This document shows positions 1 through 6,720 of a stretch of DNA of 7,280 bases, piece after piece; within the stretch, counting starts at the first letter, position 1, and each line of letters begins with the position of its first letter. The notes under the pieces are model-generated. The model saw only the letters and a program-made list of their open reading frames with translations. It searched no databases and was not told the origin of the DNA. Origin of the DNA: Flavobacteriaceae bacterium (GTDB lineage: Bacteria; Bacteroidota; Bacteroidia; Flavobacteriales; Flavobacteriaceae); NCBI GenBank assembly GCA_016763215.1, contig JAESUF010000053.1:1-7280 (forward strand). The letters run 5' to 3'. The translations under genes were made by a program, and so were the position numbers.

Positions 1-535
1 ATTATCAAAAAGCAATCAACAACTAGTCGTAATAGACAAACCGAATTCTGGGCATGGTCCAACAATTCTAAAAGGCTATAAAGAAAATTTAGATGCTCAA
101 TGGCTATTTCAAATTGATTCTGACGATGAATTAAAGGTTGATGAGTTTGAGAAATTCTGGATTGCGCGACATGACTTTGATTTCTTAATTGGTCATAGAA
201 TTCATAGAGACAGTCCTCTCCCTAGAATTATAACAACAGCTATTTCAAGGTTAACCGTTGGCTTTTTTTATGGGAATAGAGTAAAAGATGTGAATGCCCC
301 TTTTAGATTGATGAGAACTAGTAAATTTAGGGATGATGTTGTAAAAATACCGGATAATACTTTTGCTCCTAACTTAATTATCTCAGGAGTTGCTAATATC
401 AGAAAATTAAGAATTAAACAGTTAAATGTTGTGCACCATAGCAGGGTTACTGGAGAAGTATCTATAAAAAAATGGAAGCTTTTCAAAGCAGCCTTTGAAT
501 CATTAGTACAAACGATTGTTTTTAGATTTAGATAA
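1..535 (+). CDS. Family-2 glycosyltransferase, DPM1-like (3' part only)
   Basis: The reading frame is open from base 2 and ends at TAA 533-535, giving 177 residues of a protein whose start lies outside the window. The visible part has the layout of a GT2 polyprenyl-phosphate-sugar synthase. An N-S-G-H-G-P segment followed by a Lys-Gly-Tyr stretch corresponds to the nucleotide-sugar loop. The metal-binding DSDDE is encoded at 116-130, a GHRIHRDSPLPR segment follows, and the DVNAPFRLMR segment (about 287-316) matches the 'D..CGFRL' region of the family. The basic C-terminus has no membrane segments, so the enzyme is probably cytoplasmic or peripheral. Such enzymes transfer a sugar from a nucleotide donor to polyprenyl phosphate. 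The GT-C-type membrane protein one base downstream is the kind of enzyme that uses that product. The sugar cannot be read from the sequence. A GT2 that adds directly to a repeat unit is the main alternative. Confidence 0.85.
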   Translation, partial: LSKSNQQLVVIDKPNSGHGPTILKGYKENLDAQWLFQIDSDDELKVDEFEKFWIARHDFDFLIGHRIHRDSPLPRIITTAISRLTVGFFYGNRVKDVNAPFRLMRTSKFRDDVVKIPDNTFAPNLIISGVANIRKLRIKQLNVVHHSRVTGEVSIKKWKLFKAAFESLVQTIVFRFR

Positions 536-536
536 A

Positions 537-2003
537 ATGAAAAAGCTACTTATTTTATTGGGTCTTGTCCTTTTTATTCCAATTCTATTTTTTAGTTTTA
601 ATACAGATGCACATGTTTATGCATATATGGGGCGCTTACTAGTAAATGGCGATGTTCCTTATGTAGATGGATGGGATCATAAGGGTATTTCGATGTATTT
701 TATTAATGCTTTTGGGTATTTGATTGGATTTAAGTCAATTGTAGGAATACGAATTTTAGAACTATTATTACTATTCTATTCCTTTTCTAAAATATATACT
801 CGTTTAAGTGAAAATTACACCAAGCAGATTGCTTTTATGTCTGTTGTTATTGGGCTATTTACCATGAAATATTTTTTTGATGGTGGAAATTTAACAGAAG
901 AGTATGGAGCAATTTTCACCTTGATTGCTGTTTCACTCCTTTTGAAGGATAAAATAAGGACAATAGATTATGGAATTATCGGTGCTTTATTTGTGATTAA
1001 TTTTACAATAAGAGCCAACTTAATTTCTTTTTGGGTTGCTTTGTTTTTGTTGTATACTTTTCAAGTACTATTAAAAAAGATATCAATAAAAACATTCCTG
1101 TTGAATTTTTTAAAGATGGGATATGGAGCTGCAGTAGTAGTAGCCAGTCTATTGATCTACTTTTTAAGCACAGGTAGCATGCACGCTTTTTTTGATGCGG
1201 CGTTTACATTTAATTTTTCATATTCAGAATCTACAGTTTCATCAACTTTAAAGACTGTTTTCTTGTCGATGAAGAAATATCACCTATCAATTATTCTTGT
1301 CGTCGGTTTTGTGATCTCTATTAAAAAGGTTTTAATAGACAAGAAAATGGGGGTGGAATTACTGTTACTTTTTTGGATTCCAATTGAATTGTATTTCAGT
1401 AATATTTCTAATAGATTATATGCCCATTACTTTTTAATGTGGATACCTTTATTGATGTTATCAGTAGTAGTGATCTTATCAGAAATAAAAAATCAGTTTA
1501 ATTTTTCAAACAGAAGATTGGTGATTATTTCTACGTTAGCTTTTGCAATCTGTTATTATGTGCCATCTTACATGACATTAAAGGATTGTCAAAAACTTTT
1601 ATTTAAACCAACAATTACAAATAGTGAGAAGATTAGCAATCATGTAATAGAGAATTACAAGGATGCATCTATCGTAGTATTTGGTAATTTTTGTGATATT
1701 TATAATAGTACTAGAAAAAAAGCACCGACACGTTTTTTTTATCATTCTGTATTTAAATATGATACCGCTTTAGTTCGAGAAATGATTTCTGAATTCTCAA
1801 AAGAAATTTTAAAAGAAAGACCAACATTAATTATTGATGCTAAGAGAAATGGAATGTTGTGGTTAGATGAATCTAATCAAGCATTAATTGATGATGACCA
1901 AAAAAGAAATTTAAGGGAGTTTTTGTCTACAATTAAAACACACTATATTTTAAAAGAAGAAAAATATGGGGCTCATTTTTATACCCTAAAAGAGAATGAA
2001 TAA
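537..2003 (+). CDS. GT39-like (GT-C fold) integral membrane glycosyltransferase
   Basis: 488 residues from ATG 537, one base after the upstream stop codon. A TTG in the same frame at 516 would add seven residues inside the upstream gene, but the ATG is the better start because it places the hydrophobic segment (residues about 3-21) directly at the N-terminus. The first outer loop (22-50) contains D24 and the pattern GRLLVNGDVPYVDGWDHKG, typical of GT39/ArnT/PMT-like proteins, in which an acidic residue in this loop is catalytic. A GGNLTEEY motif lies at 116-123. Many hydrophobic helices follow, to about residue 360, and then a soluble tail of about 120 residues. GT-C enzymes use polyprenyl-phosphate sugars on the periplasmic face, so pairing with the preceding DPM1-like GT2 is inferred as a donor-acceptor couple. 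The acceptor is unknown, and the family is assigned from motifs and topology only. Confidence 0.8.
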   Translation: MKKLLILLGLVLFIPILFFSFNTDAHVYAYMGRLLVNGDVPYVDGWDHKGISMYFINAFGYLIGFKSIVGIRILELLLLFYSFSKIYTRLSENYTKQIAFMSVVIGLFTMKYFFDGGNLTEEYGAIFTLIAVSLLLKDKIRTIDYGIIGALFVINFTIRANLISFWVALFLLYTFQVLLKKISIKTFLLNFLKMGYGAAVVVASLLIYFLSTGSMHAFFDAAFTFNFSYSESTVSSTLKTVFLSMKKYHLSIILVVGFVISIKKVLIDKKMGVELLLLFWIPIELYFSNISNRLYAHYFLMWIPLLMLSVVVILSEIKNQFNFSNRRLVIISTLAFAICYYVPSYMTLKDCQKLLFKPTITNSEKISNHVIENYKDASIVVFGNFCDIYNSTRKKAPTRFFYHSVFKYDTALVREMISEFSKEILKERPTLIIDAKRNGMLWLDESNQALIDDDQKRNLREFLSTIKTHYILKEEKYGAHFYTLKENE

Positions 2004-3387
2004 ACGTAAGGCTCTACTATTAATTCAATCTGGCTACAGTGCTAGAAATTTTATTTTGTCTGGATTTTTAAATGACAAAGACCTTGAGTTTACATTTTGG
2101 TCTGATCAAGATTATATCCAAGAATATGATATTAAAAACAAGCTTATAAAGCTTCCAGAATATGATTATCATTGGAAGGTTAATTTTATAGTAAAAATAA
2201 AAAATAGAGCAGAGCTTTTCTTTAATGTTAAGAAAACCAATAACAAGAACTATTTATCATATTTAATTGGAATTCATAAATCGAATAGTCTACGTGGTCA
2301 ATTTAAAAAAGTGTTGTCAAACACAATCGCACGATTTTACGCCAACGAAAAGGGCATTCAAAATTTAGACAAACCTCTGTATAGAGCTATACGAAAAACT
2401 GAATATTACAAAGAGTGTCTAGAACAACTAAAGAGTTCAAAGCCAGATTTAGTGCTTTGTACACACCAAAGAGCTAGTGTTGCAATAGCACCGATGCTTG
2501 CGGCCAAAGATTTAGGTATTAAAACCACTTGTTTTATTCATTCTTGGGATAATATGCCTAAAGGTGTTCAGTTAGTGAAAGCTGAGAACTATTTTGTGTG
2601 GAGTCAATACATGAAAGAAGAAATGCGGTTGTATTACCCATTTATTGATGAGAACTCAATAAAAGTTACAGGAACACCACAGTTTATGTTTTATGTAACC
2701 AATAAATATAAAGTTTCTAGAGACGAGTATTTTAAAGAATTCAATTTGGATGCTACAAAAAAATACATTGTTTTCTCTGGTAATGACAAAACAACCTCAC
2801 CAAACGACCCTATATACCTGTCAGATATATGCAAGTCTGTACTTGAATTAAATACAAATGATGATCAATTTAGAATATTGTTCAGACCGAATCCAATAGA
2901 TAGAAATGACGGTTTTGATTCGGTATTAAAAGAGTTTTCTTCTGTAGTTACAGAAATAAAACCAAATTGGTTTGGAACCGATGTCTTTCTATGGAATCAA
3001 GGAGGGCCTAATGAAAAAGATGTTTCATTATTAGTGAACACAATCAATCATTGTGAGTTAATGGTTAATATGGGGTCTACAATGGCTTTAGATGCTGCTA
3101 TTTTAGGGAAACCATCATGTTATATTAATTATGATGTTCCAAGCGAATATGATTGGACGGTAAAGAGAACGTATCAGTTTATACATTTTGATCTCGTAAA
3201 TGAATCAAACCCTGTTTTTTGGATGAACGATAGAAATAACTTAACAGAAGTGTTAAAAGAAGCATTAAACAATCCAGAAAAAACATTGAAGGGGAGAGAA
3301 AAATGGATAGAAAGCGTGACTCAATTACCGATTGAAGAAACAAATCAAAGAATGTGGGATTTTCTAAAAAAAACAGATGAAGTTTAG
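1996..3387 (+). CDS. GT-B-like glycosyltransferase of the CDP-glycerol/capsule transferase group
   Basis: 463 residues; ATG 1996 overlaps the upstream gene's end by 8 bases (ATGAATAA), suggesting translational coupling. There is no signal peptide or membrane helix. The N-terminal half ends in a Rossmann-like stretch (PDLVLCTHQRASVAIAP, about 150-166), then IHSWDNMPKG (181-190), a segment typical of a group of polysaccharide-cluster transferases ('SWDNxxxKG'), then VTGTPQF (224-230). The C-terminal half has LFRPNP (295-300) and NMGSTMALDAAILGKP (358-373), which matches the nucleotide-binding 'GSxxxxEA...GKP' region of GT-B enzymes. The family range includes CDP-glycerol glycerophosphotransferases and UDP-sugar transferases, so the donor could be either type. 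A cytoplasmic role in adding one residue to the lipid-linked repeat unit is inferred from context. The N-terminal 100 residues are not recognisable to me. Confidence 0.75.
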   Translation: MNKRKALLLIQSGYSARNFILSGFLNDKDLEFTFWSDQDYIQEYDIKNKLIKLPEYDYHWKVNFIVKIKNRAELFFNVKKTNNKNYLSYLIGIHKSNSLRGQFKKVLSNTIARFYANEKGIQNLDKPLYRAIRKTEYYKECLEQLKSSKPDLVLCTHQRASVAIAPMLAAKDLGIKTTCFIHSWDNMPKGVQLVKAENYFVWSQYMKEEMRLYYPFIDENSIKVTGTPQFMFYVTNKYKVSRDEYFKEFNLDATKKYIVFSGNDKTTSPNDPIYLSDICKSVLELNTNDDQFRILFRPNPIDRNDGFDSVLKEFSSVVTEIKPNWFGTDVFLWNQGGPNEKDVSLLVNTINHCELMVNMGSTMALDAAILGKPSCYINYDVPSEYDWTVKRTYQFIHFDLVNESNPVFWMNDRNNLTEVLKEALNNPEKTLKGREKWIESVTQLPIEETNQRMWDFLKKTDEV

Positions 3388-4387
3388 TTTAATCATTTGT
3401 ACCTACATGCGCCCAAAATCTTTACTAGATTTATTGGAATCGGTAAAAGATCAAACTTTATATCCTAACCAAATCATTATTGTAGATGGTTCTACGAATG
3501 ATGACACATCATTAGCTATTCAAAAAACTACCACGTATAAAAACTTAGAGTATTATAAAGTTAAAGAGGAGGAGAGAGGACTAACGAGACAACGAAATTT
3601 CGGGATTCATAAAATATCAAAAGATTCAGATGTTGTCTGTTTTTTAGATGATGATACCGTTCTGGAGAAGAGTTATTTTGAAGAAATTAGTTCTACCTAT
3701 CAAAATAATCCTGAAATAACGGGTGTTGGTGGGGTCGCTTTGAATGAAAATCGTTGGGTGTTAAAAGAAGAAAATAAAAAATACAGCCCTAATAAATACT
3801 ACGAATTTGAAGAGTATGTTGTTCAAGAAGGACAGCGAAATATTATTCGTAATTATTTAGGACTTCAATCCGATAGAGAATCTAATATTATGCCTGAGTT
3901 TTCAAATGGTAGAACATTCGGATACCCACTAACAGGCAAAACCTACGAAGTAGATTTACTAATAGGAATGAGTTTTTCGTTTCATAGAAAAGTATTTGAT
4001 TCTATTCTTTTTTCTACATATTTTGAAGGATATGGTTTGTATGAAGATGCAGATTATAGTTTGAGAGCTTTAAAATTCGGAAAAAATGCAATTAACACAA
4101 ATGCACAATTAAATCACTACCATCACCCAGACGGCAGGCCAAACAAGTATAAGTTTGGTAAAATGGTCGTTAGAAATGGTTGGTATGTATGGAGAGTTAA
4201 ATACCCAAATGTTAGTTTTAAGTCCAGAGTTAAATGGAATCTTATTATTATATTATTGGCAATGATTCGCTTTTCGAATGTGTTTACATCATCAGATAGA
4301 AAAGGAGCATTCACAGAAAGTGTAGGAAGAATTCATGGTTGGTTTACATTAGTACTAAACAAACCAAAGAATGAAAAGAATACATAG
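3377..4387 (+). CDS. Family-2 glycosyltransferase (GT-A fold)
   Basis: 336 residues; ATG 3377 lies inside the 3' end of the preceding gene (11-base overlap). This is a standard inverting GT2. The N-terminus MKFSLIICTYMRP is the first beta strand, IIIVDGSTNDDT (33-44) binds the nucleotide, ERGLTRQRNFGI (66-77) is the usual Arg-Asn segment, and FLDDD (89-93) is the DXD metal site. GYGLYEDADYSLRALKFG (218-235) carries the acidic catalytic-base region, and the HYHHP cluster (247-251) matches the late histidine of the fold. A hydrophobic stretch at about 286-303 may attach the enzyme to the membrane. It likely transfers a single sugar from a nucleotide donor to the growing undecaprenyl-linked oligosaccharide. 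Donor and linkage cannot be deduced. The last 17 bases of the gene overlap a small ORF in another frame. Confidence 0.92.
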   Translation: MKFSLIICTYMRPKSLLDLLESVKDQTLYPNQIIIVDGSTNDDTSLAIQKTTTYKNLEYYKVKEEERGLTRQRNFGIHKISKDSDVVCFLDDDTVLEKSYFEEISSTYQNNPEITGVGGVALNENRWVLKEENKKYSPNKYYEFEEYVVQEGQRNIIRNYLGLQSDRESNIMPEFSNGRTFGYPLTGKTYEVDLLIGMSFSFHRKVFDSILFSTYFEGYGLYEDADYSLRALKFGKNAINTNAQLNHYHHPDGRPNKYKFGKMVVRNGWYVWRVKYPNVSFKSRVKWNLIIILLAMIRFSNVFTSSDRKGAFTESVGRIHGWFTLVLNKPKNEKNT

Positions 4388-4466
4388 AAATAGACACGAT
4401 CAATTGATTAAAAGAATATATTTTGATATTGGAGAAGTTTTAACTTTTAGAGGATACATAATCTAA
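4371..4466 (+). CDS. Small ORF, 31 codons, bridging two glycosyltransferase genes
   Basis: ATG 4371 lies within the end of the GT2 gene (17-base overlap, different frame). The frame stays open to TAA 4464-4466, whose last A is the first base of the next gene's ATG (TAATG). The peptide starts MKRIHRNRHDQ, is rich in Arg/His/Lys in its first half, and ends in a more hydrophobic stretch with FDIGEVLTFRGYII. I do not recognise it. It fills the otherwise empty 78-base gap exactly. Coupled overlaps at both ends are the pattern of the operon's real genes. Possibilities are a genuine small protein, a leader-type ORF that carries ribosomes across the gap to the next start, a remnant of a larger deleted gene, or chance in AT-rich DNA. 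An open run of this length is not rare by chance, so confidence is limited. Confidence 0.35.
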   Translation: MKRIHRNRHDQLIKRIYFDIGEVLTFRGYII

Positions 4467-5578
4467 TGAAATTTGCAATTATAACACATCTCAATCATAA
4501 ATACCATGCTAATGGTATTTATGCCTATGAACCCTATGTTAGAGAAATGAATCTATGGGGAAAACATGTGGAGTCCTGTAAAATTGTTTCACCTATATCT
4601 ATTGACCCTATAGATGCTATTGAATCAAAATATGATTTTAATAACATTTCTCTAGAAAAGGTGCCTAGTTTTAACCTACTTACTTTTAAAAATAAGCTTC
4701 GGGCAATAAGGATGTTGCCAATACTTATTTATAAAATTTTCAAGGTATGTTTTTGGGCAGATCACATTCATTTACGATGTCCTGGGAATATGGGGCTATT
4801 GGGTAGTTTTGTTCAGGTTTTTTTCCCTTTTAAAAAGAAAACAGTAAAATATGCGGGTAATTGGGATCCCAAAAGTAAACAACCTCTCAGCTACCGAATT
4901 CAGAGATGGATTGTATCAAATACATTTCTTACTCATAATTGTAACGTTCTCGTTTATGGAGAATGGGAAAAACAATCAAAGAATGTAATTCCTTTTTTTA
5001 CAGCAACTTATAGCGAAAATGATATTGTACCTATTCCTACTAAGACGTTAGATGATTGAATTAAAATTATTTTTGTTGGAGCTTTTACAGAAAGTAAACA
5101 ACCACTATTAAGTGTTTATGCCGCTGAAAGGTTGATTTCTGAAGGATACAACGTTTCTTTGGATATGTATGGTGAAGGCAATGAATATGAGAAGATACAG
5201 CACTATATCAATAAACAGGCTCTTGAGAAGTCAATTAAATTACACGGAAACCAGTCTAAGGATATCGTAAAAAAAGCATTTCAAGAAAGTCATTTCTTGG
5301 TATTTGTATCGAAATCAGAAGGTTGGCCCAAAGTAGTTGCCGAAGCTATGTTTTGGAGTTGTTTGCCTATCTCTTCACCAGTATCCTGTATTCCTTTTAT
5401 GTTAAATAATGGAGAAAGAGGTGCTTTGGTAGATGCAAGTATAGAAAGTGTTTTGAGTGCATTAAAGCATTATTTGAATGCGCATAAAAAATATGAAGAT
5501 TCTGTGAATGCTGGAAAAAAGTGGTCGCAAGAATATACATTAGAGAAATTTGAATTAGAGATATCAAAATTTTTATAG
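4466..5578 (+). pseudogene. Family-4 glycosyltransferase interrupted by an in-frame TGA
   Basis: ATG 4466 opens 197 codons, TGA 5057-5059 stops them, and the same frame continues for 172 more codons to TAG 5576-5578. Together this is about 370 codons, normal for a GT4 enzyme. The N-terminal domain has HLRCPGNMGLLG (102-113), KYAGNWDPKSKQP (128-140) and VLVYGEWEKQSKN (161-173), typical of a Bacteroidota polysaccharide-cluster GT4. Immediately after the TGA comes IKIIFVGAFTESKQP, the usual first strand of the C-terminal nucleotide-binding domain, then LDMYGEG and SKSEGWPKVVAEA. The last carries the E-X7-E motif (codons 285 and 293, first Glu at 5318-5320). The N-terminal 197-residue piece alone lacks the donor site. 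The downstream piece has no ATG; its first usual-type start is TTG 5132, which would cut off the first strand of the domain. The gene is therefore probably inactive unless the stop is read through or is a sequence error. Confidence 0.85.
5057..5059 (+). other. Premature TGA codon in the GT4 gene
   Basis: The codons read Leu-Asp-Asp-TGA-Ile-Lys-Ile-Ile-Phe-Val-Gly. The stop sits at the linker between the two Rossmann domains, and both sides are in the same frame, so a single substitution explains it without any indel. One-base sense neighbours include AGA, CGA, GGA, TCA, TTA and TGG. The other complete genes here end in TAA or TAG, and Trp is encoded by TGG throughout, so nothing suggests a reassigned TGA in this genome. 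Confidence 0.9.
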
Positions 5579-6652
5579 TTGAATAAATTGAAAGTACTAC
5601 AGATTATAGATACATTAAATGTAGGAGGAGCAGAGATGTTGGCTGTTAATATCTCCAATGCGCTTGCTAATAAAGGAATTGAGTCCCACATTTGTACTAC
5701 TAGAAAAGAAGGGGAGTTAAAAGATAAAATAAATAACAACGTTGGTTATTTATTTTTAGGCAAGAGAAAAACTATTGATTTAAAAGCAATTATAAAATTG
5801 AGTAGGTATGTTAAGCATAATGATATACATATTCTACATGCACATTCTCCTTCGTACTTTATTGCTATCTGTGTTAAACTAGTAAGACCAAAAACTAAAA
5901 TCGTTTGGCATGATCATTTTGGAGGTAGTGAGTTTTTGACTGATAAAAGTAGAAAGACACTTCAAATGGTCTCTTTTTTATTTAGCAGTGTCATTGCTGT
6001 GAACTCTAAATTATTGGAATGGTCGAAGAGAAACTTAAAAGCAAAGAACTATAACTTTTTAAACAATTTTGCTGTTTTTGACAATGACAGTCCACAAACA
6101 TATTTAAAAGGAGAAGAAGGCAAAAGAATTGTTCATGTTGCTGGTTTTAGAGAGCAAAAAGATCATATCACCTTATTGAAAGCGTTCAGTATATTGCTAA
6201 AAGTACATCCAGAATGGACATTGCATCTTATAGGAAAGGTTCATGAAGGGGTGTATTCTGAAACGATTAAAAACTATATTTTAGAAAATAATTTGTCAAA
6301 TAGCGTATTTATATACGGAGTATGCACAGATATTAAGCATATTCTTAAACAATCAACAATAGGTGTTCTAGCATCTAAATCAGAAGGGTTGCCAATTTCA
6401 TTGTTAGAGTATGGTCTGGCTCAATTACCAGTTTTAGTTACTGATGTTGGAGAATGTGCGAATGTTGTTACAAACTCAAAAGCTGTTACTCCTTCTGAAA
6501 ATTCAGAAAAATTTGCAAGATCCCTTTTAGAGATTATAGAAAACAAGAACATTAGAAATGATATTGCTCTAGAATTATCAGAAGCAGTAATAAAAGGGTA
6601 TTCTGTAAATACTGTAACGAATAAGTTAGTAGAGATATACAATAAGATATAA
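5579..6652 (+). CDS. Family-4 glycosyltransferase with TTG start
   Basis: 357 residues. The frame is bounded upstream by TAG 5576-5578, and no ATG occurs before the conserved N-terminus, so the start is TTG 5579 (or TTG 5588, three codons later). N-terminal domain: KVLQIIDTLNVGGAEM (5-20), the glycine-rich loop of GT4 enzymes, HAHSP (87-91) and WHDHFGG (110-116). C-terminal domain: IVHVAGFREQKDH (184-196), the first strand with the 'G+....K' donor-binding pattern, LHLIGKV (215-221), and SKSEGLPISLLEYG (266-279) with E269 and E277 of the E-X7-E motif. The full length and all motifs are kept, so this retaining glycosyltransferase should be active in the cytoplasm, adding a sugar to the lipid-linked unit. 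It follows the damaged GT4 with no gap and in the same frame; the two share fold and motifs but differ clearly in sequence. Donor unknown. Confidence 0.92.
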   Translation: MNKLKVLQIIDTLNVGGAEMLAVNISNALANKGIESHICTTRKEGELKDKINNNVGYLFLGKRKTIDLKAIIKLSRYVKHNDIHILHAHSPSYFIAICVKLVRPKTKIVWHDHFGGSEFLTDKSRKTLQMVSFLFSSVIAVNSKLLEWSKRNLKAKNYNFLNNFAVFDNDSPQTYLKGEEGKRIVHVAGFREQKDHITLLKAFSILLKVHPEWTLHLIGKVHEGVYSETIKNYILENNLSNSVFIYGVCTDIKHILKQSTIGVLASKSEGLPISLLEYGLAQLPVLVTDVGECANVVTNSKAVTPSENSEKFARSLLEIIENKNIRNDIALELSEAVIKGYSVNTVTNKLVEIYNKI

Positions 6653-6720
6653 TATTATCAGATAAAAACCATTGAGTAACCTAATTTTGTTGTTACATTG
6701 AAAAAAATACATAAAGAATT

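Noticed and set aside
268..486. Minus-strand ORFs here and at 4123-4314, 5470-5739 and 6421-6642
   Set aside because: All lie within or across well-supported + strand glycosyltransferase genes, show no recognisable domain, and fit shadow frames of AT-rich coding DNA.
516..536. In-frame TTG upstream of the GT39-like gene that would lengthen it by seven residues
   Set aside because: It lies inside the upstream gene and adds charged residues before the first membrane helix; ATG 537 directly after the TAA is the more natural start.
5052..5111. ATG 5052 overlapping the TGA as a restart for the second half of the GT4
   Set aside because: It is in a different frame from the C-terminal domain and ends after about 19 codons.
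4466..5578. TGA as a reassigned or selenocysteine codon
   Set aside because: The long genes around it contain no other internal TGA, Trp uses TGG, and the position is a domain linker rather than a catalytic Cys/Sec site. I saw no clear SECIS-like hairpin just downstream by eye.
6682..6689. TAATTTTG, which matches the Bacteroidota -7 promoter pattern TAnnTTTG
   Set aside because: No matching TTG/TTTG -33 element lies at the right distance upstream, and such 8-mers are frequent in AT-rich DNA. An internal promoter here is possible but unsupported.
6676..6696. Possible hairpin GTAAC...GTTAC between the GT4 and the membrane-protein gene
   Set aside because: The stem is only five A/T-rich pairs with an 11-base loop and no following T-run, so it is not a credible terminator.
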